Positions 42,045 through 54,008 of a stretch of DNA of 64,000 bases are shown here, piece by piece. A program made the translations under genes and the position numbers. Source of the stretch: Petunia secreta (lineage: Eukaryota > Streptophyta > Magnoliopsida > Solanales > Solanaceae). The notes under the pieces are model-generated. The model was not told the origin of the DNA, did not search any database, and saw nothing but the letters and a program-made list of their open reading frames with translations. The stretch spans positions 2,356,001-2,420,000 of the forward strand of contig JARKIP010000033.1 in assembly GCA_029990175.1 (NCBI GenBank). Direction: 5' to 3'. The first letter of the stretch is position 1, and the number at the start of each line of letters is the position of its first letter.

Positions 42045-43233
42045 TTCCTAAAATGATCACCGAACTATTGCAAAGTATCTAAAAAAATCACTTTCCTTTA
42101 GTTTGGGACAAAAATATCACTCAACTTCTCCAAAGTACCTTAAAAAGTCATTCTCCCAAGTTGTGCGTTAAATGTCACCGAAAAATGCTGTCGTGGAGTT
42201 TTATTTTGGTTCTTTTTATTAAAAGTAGACCCAATAAATAATTTAATTTTTTTAAAAATTAAATTATTTATTTTTGAGAGGCTCACATACTACCTGATCC
42301 AAAACGGGTCTTTTTAAGATTACTTGAAGATTGTACTAATTCAAAAAGAAGAAGACAATAAATCCTACCAAAATTTAGATTGAATTGTTTTGGATTTTTT
42401 TTTTTTGATGATTATGTAAAAAACTTATTTTAGCATAGTATATTACTCTTTTTTGTTGACAATGACGCTCTCAATGTTTAGTGGGACATTTAGGCAAGCT
42501 TTTATTTGTTAAATAGTATTAACATTAACTTTTCTTGTAATGTTATGTAAAAGAGAGTTTAGTGTCTCTGCTCCTCACTATAGGTGCAAATGAGTCAGGT
42601 CTTTTAAGTAGCTATCAAGTCACAATATAGCTTGGATCAAAGTATACTGAGCTGAGGTTCGTTGAGCCTTTCTATTTTAGTCTGTTCTTGGCATTTCAGT
42701 CTCATTCTCTGAATGTCTTGACTTGCTATTTGTTGTGCAACCAAAAGTTTCTCTCTTCAGAGTTCATTCAATAGGTGCAGGACTTCTAGGTGGTTTTCAT
42801 CTCATTATGAGATTAGCATCATGTCATGCTAAAACTCTATTGTGGTTGGGAGGATTTAAAAATTTATCCTGCATTTACCCGTAGCATGACTTAAGAATAC
42901 TTATAACATACATCAATAAAACTCGGTTCTTAAATTAGTACATTCTTCAAACAATCTAAAAAGATCTGTTTTGGGTTGGGTAGTACGTGAGTCTCTCACA
43001 AAATAAATGATTTGGTGTTTTCTTTAAAAAAATTAAAATATTTAGTGGGTCCACTTTTAATAAAAAGAATTAAAATAAAATTCCACATCAGCATTTTCCG
43101 GTGAACTTTAACGCACAACTTGGAAGAATGATATTTTGAGTTACTTTGGATAAGTTGAGTGATATTTTTGTCCCAAACAAAAGGAAAGTGACTTTTTTAG
43201 ATACTTTGCAATAGTTCAGTGACCATTTCAGAA
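42045..43233. mobile_element. DNA element with ~300-bp terminal inverted repeats
   Basis: The segment at 42045-42345 is found inverted at 42930-43233 with scattered mismatches, from TTCCTAAAATGATCACCGAA inward to TTGTACTAATT. The inner 580 bp are non-coding. The left arm also holds a perfect AT palindrome (about 42230-42265) that the right arm has lost. Long inverted ends without a transposase fit a non-autonomous MULE or foldback element. I could not define a target duplication. Confidence 0.82.
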
Positions 43234-44026
43234 ATTATTCTTTTCTTATATAACTATTTAATATAAAATTAATTCATACCATAAATTTTTAAATAATACA
43301 ACTTATAAGCAAATTACAACTTATAATAAAATTAACTTACAATTTTACAAAAAAATGATAAATGCACGAAAATTAAATTATTTATACGCCAAAGTTAAGA
43401 TATAAAATTAATATATAAAGATAATACATAAATATACTTAGGTACATATAGAGAGATAAATTAAAAAAGTAAAATAATTAAAATAAAAATAAAGTAATAG
43501 GAAATAGAAATGGAGGAGCTGAATAGTGTCACTCCTAATTTAGAGTGACACTATTTATCCTCCATTTTGCAGCCAAATATGCAGCTCCCTTGGAGTGGAA
43601 TTACTTCAAAGTCCACCTGCATTATATCATATGCCGGCAGCGTTGGCCGTTGGAGGGGGCCTGACTAACTATTGGTCAACACTGTATATTTCAGACTTCA
43701 CTATTTTGCAGTAGAAAAACATAGAACCAAAATTTTTTAAGGATCAACTAATAAAAAACTAAGGAGGGTAAACTTAAAAGGATTAAATGCCTACATACAT
43801 TTAACGAGTTCAAGAATGTAAAATTTTATTATAATATCAAAGTCACCATTACAAATCGCTCACACATCTTTTCGCTTAATGTTTTTTCAAAGAGAATGAC
43901 AAATTAATTTACGATCTTTGAATTTTGAAGTTTTTGAGGATTAATGCCTAAATTAAAAGTTTCTTGAATCTCAACCTTGTGACTTTAGAAACTACACATA
44001 TTTTAACGGTTTAACCCTCCATCGAC
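43234..44026. other. AT-rich intergenic stretch
   Basis: Apart from the hairpin at 43510-43562 I see no gene, repeat unit or element end. It borders the E3 insertion site. Confidence 0.4.
43510..43562. repeat. strong hairpin
   Basis: ATAGTGTCACTC (43523-43534) and GAGTGACACTAT (43543-43554) form a perfect 12-bp stem with an 8-nt loop. TGGAGGA and TCCTCCA extend the stem after a small asymmetric bulge. It may be the centre of an old MITE. Confidence 0.7.
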
Positions 44027-44314
44027 ATACATGTATTGGGTGAAAATGGTCGCCTTCGGTCAACACCTCGAGATGGTAGACCGAAGGGAAAATGAGCTGA
44101 TGCTCCGAAGAGAAGTAACCGATCTCGTGATTGAGTCACCGAAGTCAGTTTCCAACAGCATGACCGAAGACAAGTTAGACTTCGGGCTTTGGTGACATGC
44201 TATCCTACCTGAACAGTAAGGTCAGACGACCGAAGCCTTGTCTCACTCAAGGCTTCGGTTACCACCTCGATTCCAGCGGCTTTGCAGCCCACTACTTTCA
44301 CTACTAAAAAATAG

Positions 44315-44445
44315 AGAAAATTCGACTACCACCTATCGACCGAAATTCGGTCGAACCACAATTTCGACCGAATTTCGGTCGATAGCTAAACTTACAGCTG
44401 GGCCGTCGACCGAATTTCGGTCGCCTAAGCGGTCGACCGGCCCGT
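44315..44445. repeat. left subterminal TCGACCGAAATTCGGTCGA repeats
   Basis: Three dyads of the CGACCGAA(A/T)TTCGGTCG type plus half-sites GGTCGACC. They are the probable transposase-binding region. Confidence 0.8.
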
Positions 44446-45188
44446 TATTAAGTCGGGCAGAACACACCATTTGCTCACTTCTTTCTTCCCCAAAAACATT
44501 TCACTCTCTTTTAAACCCTCCCCAACCCCCATACACGAAATCCACCATAACCCACCCCCAAAATCAACACTTAAACACAATCTACCCTCCTAATCACTAC
44601 CCATAACAACAAATTCAAGGTAAATTTTTAATTTTAGGGTTATTTTAATTACTTTGTAAAACTTGAACCCTAACTTTTTAACTCAATTTTTTTGTAGTTT
44701 TGAAGCATATAACCAGTGGGGAATCATTTGTAGGTGCTATAGGAGCATAAATCAACGTCGAGGTACGGGTTTTTTTTTTTTTATTTAATCCAAATTTAAT
44801 TGATTTTTTAATTATTTTTTAACTTTGGCCTATAATGTTGCATATTTAGTTAATTATTAGTTAGCAAACTTTATTGTAGTTTTTGTGATTGTTGAACAAC
44901 TTGTTTGGTGTTGTTAGCTATTATAAAGTTAGGTTTGTGTTGTTTGGGATTGTTGTAGTTGTTGGTATTGTTTGGTAGTGTTGTTTGTAATGTGTTCTTG
45001 CCTTGGTATTGTTGAGAAGATGAACATGTTATAACATTATGCCTAAAACGAATATGGTTTTGTTTGTTTGAATTGCGTTGATAATATTAATTAATAGGGT
45101 GTTTTTAGATAATATTGTTTCTTTGGGGCATTTCATCAAACAAGTTTGTGTAGATATTGTTTCTCAATCTTGCAATGTTTGTGTGGAT
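44446..45188 (+). other. CACTA 5' leader, no gene
   Basis: T/A-rich leader with GTAAATTTTTAATTTT near 44620 that could start a 5' UTR intron. No supported ORF; the frame upstream of 45189 is a simple extension. Confidence 0.4.
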
Positions 45189-47206
45189 ATGGACATTAAT
45201 CGTCGTCGTCTGTGGATGGATAATAGAAATTTTCCCGAGCGGCGGGGGTTGAGGCCTTCGTTTGTAGCGGGTGTTATGGAATTTCTTGATGTAGCCCGCA
45301 ACACAGACGATTATTTAAGGCATGGCAAAATTAGGTGTCCATGTGAAAAATGCGAATGTGTAAAGATACAAGATTTGGAGAATGTCGAGTTACATTTGTA
45401 TAAGAAGGGGTTTATGTCAAATTATTACATTTGGTATAATCATGGAGAGCCTTGGGACATGCAGCAGCAAATTCAAAATCTTAAAAATATTCATGGCGCT
45501 AGGAGTTCTCCGGTTGTGGAACCAGACCAAGCAGCCGGGTATAGAATGGAAGATATGGTGAATGATGCTTTTGGGATGTACCCGGCTAATGATCCCCTTC
45601 AGCCGGATACATCACAGCCAAACATTGAGCACATTCCCAATGCCGAGGCAAATCAGTTCTATGAACGGTTGGAGGAAACAAGTCGTCCATTTTATGAGGG
45701 CTCGGTGCATTCCCAGTTGTCGGTTGCAGTTAGACTGATGAGTATCAAATCAGATTTTAGTATATCTCAAGCTGCCATGGATTCCATCATTGCCCTTATG
45801 AATGAACTAAATCCGACAAATATGGCCCTACCAACTACTTATTACTACACTAAGAAGTTGGTTTCCTCGTTGGGGCTTTCTGCCGAGAAGATTCACTGTT
45901 GTGTTAATGGCTGCATGTTGTATTACAAGGATGATGCAGACCTGCAGACATGTACATTTTGTGAGGAGCCCCGGTACAAGCCTGAGCCTGATCCAAAAAA
46001 GAAGCCGAAGCCTGTTAAGTGGATGCATTACTTGCCCCTTATACCACGGTTAAAGAGGTTGTATGCTTCGATGAGTTCTGCTCCACACATGAGATGGCAT
46101 CATGACCGTACCAAGGTGCCGGGTATTCTATCTCATCCATCTGATGGGGAGGCATGGAAACACTTTGATCAAGTGTATCCGGCATTTGCTAGTGAGCCAA
46201 GGAATGTAAGGTTGGGCCTATGTTCTGATGGGTTCACCCCGTTTGATGTCTCTTCGACGCCCTATTCTTGTTGGCCCGTATTTGTCACTCCTTACAACCT
46301 GCCTCCTGGAATGTGCATGACCAGTCCTTATCTCTTTTTGAATTGTATAATACCGGGTCCACATAACCCGAAAGCCTCTATTGATGTATATTTGCAGCCT
46401 TTGCTTGATGAGTTGCAGATACTTTGGCGTGAAGGAGTTGAGACTTATGATATATCAACCAAACAAAACTTCCAAATGCGTGCTTCTTTGATGTGGACTA
46501 TAAATGACTTTCCAGCTTATGGGATGTTGTCTGGGTGGTCCACAGCAGGTAAGCTCGCTTGCCCTTACTGTATGGAAGATACAAAAGCCTTCACGTTGAA
46601 ATATGGAGGCAAATGCACATGGTTCGACTGTTGCCGTCGATTCTTGCCAATGGACCATCCTTTCAGGAGTAACACTAGCGCATTTATGAAGAATCAGGCT
46701 GATTTTGAGGAGCCCCCGCGCAGGTTATCAGGCATCGAGATATGGGACAGGGTCAGGGAGCTTCCTAAGGTAACTGAACAACTGCCATATATTTATTTCA
46801 GTATTTTTCCAACTTAATTCCACTAACACAATGATTAATTCCTAAGGTAACTGAACAACTGCCAGCTAGAGCACCTGGTTATGGGGTTGAACATAACTGG
46901 ACTAAACAGAGCATTTTCTGGGAGTTGCCTTACTGGAAGGATAATCTTCTTCGCCATAATCTGGATCCAATGCATATTGAGAAGAATTTTTTCGAGGCCA
47001 TCCTTAATACTGTGATGGATGTTGCAGCATATTGATGGCATATTGATGGCATATATGAGCAATTAGATGCATCTGTAGCTAGTCGGGAAAAAAACTCAGT
47101 TAATTTTGGAGAAGGAGCTTCAAGGGCAAATGATGATGAATATACAGATGAAGAAGAAGTTAACGATGAGGATGAGGAAGAAGAATTGGCAGATGATGAG
47201 GATTGA
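45189..47206 (+). pseudogene. CACTA TNP2-type transposase, deletion derivative
   Basis: It would bind the subterminal dyads and cut the element ends. The start at 45189 (MDINRRRLWMDNRNFPERRG) fits the family better than the upstream Met at 45078. Order: N-terminal transposase-associated domain with CPCEKC...VELHLYKKGFM (residues about 40-80), acidic linker, then the Transposase_21 core (MRWHHD, SDGEAW, LGLCSDGFTPFD, PVFVTPYNLPP, GLPxYG-like ...AYGMLSGWSTAGKLACPYC). A 77-nt intron (46770-46846) restores LPKVTEQLPARAPGYG. Exon 2 runs to the family-typical NLDPMHIEKNFFEAILNTVMDV, then jumps straight to an acidic tail: the whole C-terminal part is deleted. TGA at 47033-47035 interrupts before the tail, which ends at 47206. 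Confidence 0.85.
46770..46846 (+). other. TNP2 intron formed by a duplicated splice-site segment
   Basis: CCTAAGGTAACTGAACAACT and the next four bases occur at both ends (46764 and 46841), 77 bp apart. Using the first GT as donor and the AG of the second copy as acceptor removes exactly one unit and restores the frame. Confidence 0.6.
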
Positions 47207-47467
47207 CCTTATATGTACTTAGTAACTTTTGTTTTTTTAATAGGCTAGTTTAATGTAATTATTAATTATAAACATAAGAAGATATTTGTATTCTTATTTT
47301 ATTTTTCAATGAATGTGTGTATTTGATCTATTTAACTGGACAATTTTTTTTTCAATGAATGTGTGTATTTAATTTATTTAACCCGCCTATTTTTTTTTTT
47401 GCAATGACTGTGTTTATTTAATCTATTTAACCCATCTAATTTTTGTGCAATGAATGTGTCAACAGGA

Positions 47468-47697
47468 ATGAAGAACGTGTTTTCAAGAAAGAAGGGGCCT
47501 AAACAGGCAGGTGAGTCTTCACGTGAGCCGGCTCAGGTGAAATGATGCAAGAGCTCCTCAGGAACCAAAAAAAAGGCAAAGGAACGCGTGATAGCTCGGG
47601 AAAGGGAAAGAGCAAGAGCAGACATCGCCACCATTCACCCTCTCAGTCTGATGACGGGTCTAGTTCGGCTTCTAGCCATTAGTAGTGAAAGTTGAAC
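47468..47697 (+). pseudogene. possible remnant of the second CACTA gene
   Basis: A 25-codon frame from 47468 (MKNVFSRKKGPKQAGESSRE) is basic and ends TGA at 47543-47545. A further Lys/Arg/Ser-rich stretch continues in another frame to the TAG near 47695 (RERARADIATIHP...). CAGGTGAAA and CTCAGGAAC could be splice sites joining them. It is too short to assign. Confidence 0.3.
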
Positions 47698-47879
47698 TTT
47701 AAACTGTTTGTTTAGTTTGTTTGAATATTGTAAAACTTGAACGAATGTTGAAAGACTCCTTTCTATTGTTTGGCTTTGTTAGCCTTGTTTGAATAGCATT
47801 TATGAATGTCTTGTGACTGGTTTTTCTGCGTGTTTACAGGTGGTGTAGGGCTAATTTCAGCTTTTATGTTGCAGGTTTT

Positions 47880-48045
47880 TACAGGTTTTCGACCGACTTT
47901 CGGTCGAAAGTTGGTCAAAAAATAATACCAGCCTTTCGACCGAATTTCGGTCGAAATTCTGTTCGACCGAATCTTCGACCGAAATTCGGTCGAATTTCGA
48001 CCTTAATTTGGTCGACCACCGCAATCGGTCGAAAATCCCGGTTTT
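47880..48045. repeat. right subterminal TCGACCGAAATTCGGTCGA repeats
   Basis: At least four dyads or half-dyads, spaced 15-30 bp, in the last 170 bp of the element. Confidence 0.8.
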
Positions 48046-48355
48046 TTTAGTAGTGTTTGCCCCACTAACTTCTCCATATTGCTGCTCAGATCGTGGGGAA
48101 TGCACTTGCTGATGATGGAGAACGTGGGCAAGGCCCTTAGGCCTATAAATAGAAGTTCATTTTGTACTATAGGCATCCAGAAATTTGTATTGAAACGTTG
48201 CCCAAATTTGTAATCACATTGGTATATTGCAATACAGTTTATTCTCTCGTTTTTGCATCTTTTTCACGTGTTATTTCAACTTTGATACGAAGAATTGCTT
48301 GTATCCGAATCCAAATTCGATTTGTGTACCTAAACTGATTTAGGTCCATACAAAT

Positions 48356-48373
48356 TGGCGCTGTCTGTGGGGA
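48356..48373 (+). other. E3 primer-binding site
   Basis: TGGCGCTGTCTGTGGGGA, 3 bp inside the LTR. The best preserved of the three Tat-type sites. Confidence 0.7.
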
Positions 48374-48441
48374 TATAAGCAGTAACGCTTTATTCCAAAG
48401 TTCTGCATCCATTTTTTGTCCAAAGTTTGCGATTCAACGTT

Positions 48442-50673
48442 ATGGCTGATAACAGTAACGGTGGTAATAATAACGACCGGGTTGACGTTCCGTTGAACCA
48501 ACAACCTTTCGCCCCAATAACAACTGAAGAATTCCAGATGTACGTTGTCACCACGCTAAGAGCTCTCCAAAGTAAACAGGATGAGCAAGCTAGCATCAAT
48601 GCTGAATTCCGCGCTTCATTGGAGGTGAGAAATAGCGCTGCCCCAAATAGTGCCCAGCCTTCGGCCCCTGGTGGAGGCATCCCGCCCTTCGTTCCTCCGG
48701 GCGCGATAACAGGGGGATCTAACAACGGGGCCACGTCTGGGGGCTCGGGGAACAAGCCAACCACCACGCCACACTTCGGGACGTTTCCCACCGTGGCAGA
48801 AACAACATCCTCGGTCGACGTTGAAAGAACGAGTAGAGAAATCGAGGCTCGCATTGAGGCGCGCGTAGAAAAGCGCCTCGAAGGCCTGCCAGGGATAACG
48901 AAGGAGGAGGATGACCTCGACATCGATCAATACAGGGAGCAACCCTACAAGCCCGAAGCGGCTCCAGCCCCAACTCCCCCGGGCTTCAAACTTACATTCC
49001 TGAAGAAATATGATGGGACAACTGATCCCAAGGAGCACATAAGGGAGTATATGGCCATGGTAAAGAGCAACGACTTGACGGCTACGCAGCTCGAGTCGAT
49101 GTTCTTAAAGAAGTTTGGTCGGTCGTTGGAGAAGGGAGCTCTTCGGTGGTATTTGTGTCTACCAGCAGGGTCAATCTCCTCGTTTAAGGAAATGTCCAGC
49201 GCCTTTGTCAAGGCTCACACCGGGGCGCAAAAGATCCTCCAGAGGAAGGAGAATATATGTGAGGTGAAGCAGCGGCCCGGTGAGCCACTTAAAGAGTTTC
49301 TTGAGCGATTCCACGCTGAACGCATGGAGTTGCCCCGGATGGATGATACCTTGGCCATCATGGCATTTGAAAAGGGTATCAATAGTCGCAATTCTAGCGC
49401 TGTCGCTGAATTGCGTAAAGAATTACAACAATATCAGGTCCTGACGTGGGAGGATCTGCATAGACGCACTTACTCCAAAATCAGATTGGAGGAACCTGAG
49501 TTCAAGAACCGAGGTTATCAACAACATAACCGAAGTGAATCTTCAAATCGCGCCGAGGCGCCACGAATTAACTCGAAGGGGAGGTACGAACCTTACACTT
49601 CGACGAGGCAGCATGTTAGCCAGAGGTTGGGAAACACCCTCGGTAATTCATACCCAGCCTCTCATATAAGCCAAAGGCTCGGGGGGAAGGTTCAACCCAA
49701 CATGAACCAAAGAAACCCCTCGAGCTCCGCTTCGGTCCCTAAAAAGGATCTTCCTCGGATCCAACATTATAACTTCAACATATCGACCTCGGAGCTGGTC
49801 AATGTTGTTAAGAGGACAGCCGGGGTAAGGGTTCCCAAAGATATGAGGACCCCGGCAGACAGGAGAGACCATAATCTGCATTGTGAGTTCCACGCAGATT
49901 ATGGCCACAGAACTGAGGACTGCAAAGCTTTGCGCCTCGAGGTAGCCCACCTACTAAAGAAGGGAGTCTTGGCCGACTTCCTCACTGATAAAGGGAAAGA
50001 CAACTTTTCCAAGAACCGAGGTGATGGACAACCACCTCGAGCTCCACCCCCGGAGAGAGTAGTGAATGTTATAACCGGGGGGTCAGAAGTGAACGGCGTG
50101 AACTTCACCGCAGCCAAAAAGTTCGCCAAGCTCTCCATCACCATGGAGAAAAGAACCCGAGTTGGAGGCTCGGGCAATGATATTGTCTTCGACGACGATG
50201 ACTGTGATAGGATGATGTTCCCCCATCACGATGCTCTAGTTATCATGTTGAGGATCAATGACTCTGACATCAAAAGAGTCTTGATCGACCCCGGTAGCTC
50301 AGTTAACATAATTAGCTACGGGGCTGTAAAAAAGATGTGGCTGAAGGGTGAAGTTGTTCCCAAGTCAACAGTGTTAGCTGGCTTCAACAACTCCACGGAG
50401 AAAACATTGGGTGAGATCACACTCAAGACATTCGCCGAGGGGGTTACCAAGGAAACACTGTTCCAAGTTATGCCCGAGGATCTAGCTTACAATGTGATCC
50501 TCGGAAGGCCATGGATCCACTCCATGGAGGCTGTCCCTTCCACTCTACATCAAGTGATCAAATTCCCTACACCTTGGGGGGTTCGATCAATCAAGGGGGA
50601 GTAGCGAGTAGCAAGGGAGTGCTATTCGGTTGCGCTAAAGAGTGGAGTCGCCCCAGTTGGGCCAAAACAATAG
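48442..50673 (+). pseudogene. E3 gag-protease, nearly intact
   Basis: ATG at 48442 (MADNSNGGNNND). The frame is open for 720 codons except one TAG at 50602 (CAG, Gln, in E2), 23 codons before the natural end. Order: N-terminal Gln-rich part, low-complexity Gly/Pro linker (about residues 70-130), Retrotrans_gag core (KYDGTTDPKEHIREYMAMVKSN to about residue 355), basic Ser/Asn-rich spacer, CX2HX4HX4C knuckle (CEFHADYGHRTEDC), protease (VLIDPGSSVNIIS; YNVILGRPWIHSMEA). It ends GPKQ at TAG 50671-50673. Best preserved gag of the window. Confidence 0.92.
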
Positions 50674-53600
50674 CAATGACTGGATTCGGGGTCAAGCGGG
50701 GAGGATGCCCGAGGAGAAGTCGACAAGGTTCCAGCTTGCATTCAAGAGCCTCGGAAGCATAAGGCCGAGGACTCAACTATTGAAGAGTTGGAATCTTTCA
50801 CTCTATTGAAAGATTTCCCCGATAGGAAAGTATTTGTCGGCTCGGAGTTGGACCTGGAGTCGAAAAAGGCAATCATAGAAGTTTTAAAGTCCAACCATGA
50901 TTGTTTTGCATGGTCACATTCAGACATGACGGGTATCGATCCGGAGATCATGACCCGCAAACTGAATGTAGACCCAAAATTTACCCCGGTGAAGCAGAAG
51001 AAAAGACCTCACGCCAGGGTCAAAAAGAAGGCGATCGAGGATGAGACCGCCAAATTGCAAGAAAACGGCTTCATTAGAGAAGTGAAATACCCCGAATGGC
51101 TGGCCAATGTTGTGGTTGTGCCGAAGAAGAATGGCAAGTGGAGAATGTGCGTAGATTACACTGACCTAAACAAAGCTTGCCCTAAAGACTCATATCCACA
51201 ACCACAAATTGACAGGTTAATAGACTCCACGGCTGGACACAAACTATTGACTTTCTTGGATGCATACTCGGGGTATAACCAAATTCTCATGGACCCGAAG
51301 GACGAAGAGAAGACCTCGTTCATCACAGACCGAGGTACCTTCTGTTACAAAGTGATGCCCTTCGGTTTGAAGAACGCCGGGGCGACATACCAAAGGTTGG
51401 TGTGTCGCATGTTTAAAGAGTACATTGGGAAGTCTATGGAAGTTGCTCATCAAGTCGATCCGAATTGAGGATCATTTGAATCATCTGAGGGAAACTTTTG
51501 CTGTATTGAGGCAATATGGTATGAAATTGAACCCTGAGAAGTGCGCCTTCGGCGTAGGATCAGGCAAGTTCTTGGGTTTTATTGTCTCCGAACGAGGAAT
51601 CGAAGCCAACCCAGATAAAATCAGAGCTATTGAGGAAATCCCCAAGGAGCTAACCGGGGTAAAGGAAATTCAACGCTTGACTGGCCGAGTCGCTGCCTTG
51701 AGTCATTTCATCTCAAGGTCTTCGGAGCGATGCCACAAGTTCTTCTCCGTTTTGAGAAAAAACAATCACTTCGAGTGGACACCGGAGTGTAAACAAGCGT
51801 TGAAAGATTTGAAACAATATTTGGCTAACGCACCATTGCTTGCCAAGCCAAAGGAAGGAGAGAGATTGCTGGTATATTTTAGCAGTGTCCGAGGTATCAG
51901 TCAGTGCTGTGCTGGTTCGGGAGGAAGATGGCAAACAGCAGCCCATCTATTATCTGAGCAAAACACTCCTCGATGCTGAAACCAGGTACCCACACTTGGA
52001 AAAATTAGCACTTGCTTTACTTATTACTGCTCAGAAACTACGGCCCTATTTTCAATGTCACCCAATAGCAGTAGTTTCAACATTCCCCTTGAGAAATATA
52101 TTGCACAAACCCGAGTTGTCGGGGAGGTTATCCAAATGGGCGGTAGAACTAAGCGAGTATGACATTACTTATCAACCTCGAACTGCCATTAAGTCCCAAG
52201 TCTTGGCAGACTTCGTGGCTGATTTCAGCATCGGTATTTTGCCCGAGGCGGAAAGGGAAAGCTCCATGGCAAAAGGATCCCCTTCAGGATTGTGGGTACT
52301 ATACACCGATGGGGCAATAAACTCCAAAGTTTTGGGGTTAGGCATTGTATTGAGGGCACCCACCGGGGAAAAAGTCAGGCATTCGGTTCGGTTCAAAAAG
52401 GTGACCAACAACGAAGCTGAATATGAGGCAGCTCTAGCAGGTTTGGAGTTGGCTAAAGAAATGGGGATTGAAAGAATCGAACTGAGATATGATTCACAAT
52501 TGGTAGTCAACCAGATCCTCGGTGATTATACGGCTCGAGAGCCCAGAATGCAGCTATACTTGGAACGAGCACAAAGGATATTATCACAGTTCCAAGAATG
52601 GCAAATTAAACAAGTGCCTCGGGAGGAGAATACCGAGGCTGACGCCTTGGCGAATCTTGGTTCGGCGGTCGATGAAGCCCACTCGGGGACTGACTCGGTG
52701 GTTCGGTTGCTGTCAGCTCAAATGAGAGAGATGAAGTTGCAAGTTAACTCAGTGGATAACCGTTGGGATTGGCGAAGTAAGTTCATCTCCTATTTCGACT
52801 CGGGGACTGTCCCCCAAGATAAGAAAGAAGCAAGGAAGTTGAGGACTCAAGCAGCCTCGTATCACTTGATCGAGGGCAACTTGTACAAAAGGTTGTACTG
52901 CGGCCCGATGGCAAATTCTTGGGTCCCGAGGAGGCTAGATATGTGATGGCTGAAGTGCACGAAGGCGAATGTGGCAACCACTCGGGGGGAAATCTTTAGT
53001 ACGTAAGTTGTTAAGAGCTGGATATTATTGGCCCACAATAAGTGCCGACGTGAAAACCTTCGTGCAAAAATGCGATAAATGCCAACGCCACGGGCGGATG
53101 ATCCACCAACAGGCCGAGCCTCTTCATTCGGTGGTATCACCATGGCCCTTCATGAAATGGGGAATGGATGTCGTGGGACCATTGCCCAAAGGAAAAGGTG
53201 GTGTTCGTTTCATCTTAGTATTGACCGATTACTTTACAAAATGGGTGGAAGCGGCGGCTCTCATCGAAGTAAAGCAAAAGCAAGTAATCGACTTCATCAG
53301 AAAGAATATCATCTATAGGTTCGGTGTCCCAAGAGAAATTGCTTGTGACAACGGTAAACAGTTCATGGGGGCAGCCATCACCGATTTCTTCAAGCAATGG
53401 GGAATCAAAAGAATTGCCTCGACTCCCTATCACCCAAGTGCTAATGGCCAAGCTGAGTCTTCAAACAGGATCATAATTGAAAATTTGAAGAAAAGACTCA
53501 ACGAGAAGAAAGGTCCTTGGCCCGAGGAGTTGCCCGGGGTATTATGGGCCATGCGAACAACGGAGAAGAACAGCACTGGTGAAACTCCTTTCTCACTAGC

Positions 53601-54003
53601 CTCTGGCATGGACTCTCTCATCCCCGTAGAAGTGGGCGAACCAAGTCTTCGGTATGCTCATACAGCCGAAGACGCTAACCAAGAGGAAATGCGCATTGAG
53701 CTAGATTTGCTCGAAGAGAAGAGGGAATCAGCTTCGGTTCGGCTTGTTGCCCAAAAAAGGCAGATCGAGGCTTACCTCAACAGGAAAGCTAAATTTAGAG
53801 ATTTCAAGGTTGGAGATTATGTGTTGAAAACTGTGAACCAATCAACAAAGGAGGATAACGGGGGAAAGCTTATTGCAAATTGGGAAGGACCCTATAGAGT
53901 TAAAGCAATCGTTGGAAAAGGCTCTTACCAAATCGAGTCTCTTCAAGGAGAACCCGAACCTCTGAATTGGAACATCTCCCATCTGAAGTGATACTACTTT
54001 TAG
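50674..54003 (+). pseudogene. E3 pol, RT active site deleted
   Basis: In frame with gag-pro across the UAG. RT is clear from 50788 (VKYPEWLANVVVVPKKNGKWRMCVDYTDLNKACP, FLDAYSGYNQI, MPFGLKNAGATYQRL). A 14-nt deletion at about 51443 removes the YIDD codons and shifts the frame. The thumb and first RNase H follow in 51470-51890; an inserted T near 51893 shifts again. 51895-52946 carries the archaeal-type RNase H (YTDGAINS, NNEAEYEAALAGLE, YDSQLVVN). One-base losses near 52915 and 53000 precede the integrase (52969-53991): HX6H, CDKCQ, GMDVVGP, ACDNGKQF, GQAESSN, and a C-terminal WEGPYRVK. TGA at 53989 replaces Arg; the natural stop TAG is 54001-54003. Confidence 0.92.
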
Positions 54004-54008
54004 CCGAG

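Larger units (their letters stand above)
44299..48055 (+). mobile_element. CACTA (En/Spm) transposon, internally deleted
   Basis: The 13-bp terminal inverted repeats CACTACTAAAAAA are perfect (44299-44311, 48043-48055), with a TTT target duplication (44296-44298, 48056-48058). Both ends carry CGACCGAA(A/T)TTCGGTCG dyads. It encodes a TNP2-type transposase lacking its C-terminal part and a remnant of a second gene. 3.76 kb is much shorter than autonomous CACTA elements, so it is a deletion derivative. Confidence 0.93.
44032..48352 (+). repeat. E3 5' LTR interrupted by a CACTA element
   Basis: LTR parts at 44032-44298 and 48059-48352 together give about 561 bp, matching the E2 LTR length; ends are TGTATTGGG and CCATACA. 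TATAAATAG at 48144-48152 lies downstream of the insertion. Confidence 0.9.

Noticed and set aside
44238..44606. 122-codon Pro/Ser-rich plus ORF
   Set aside because: It runs from LTR sequence through the CACTA terminus and its subterminal dyads; translation of non-coding repeats.
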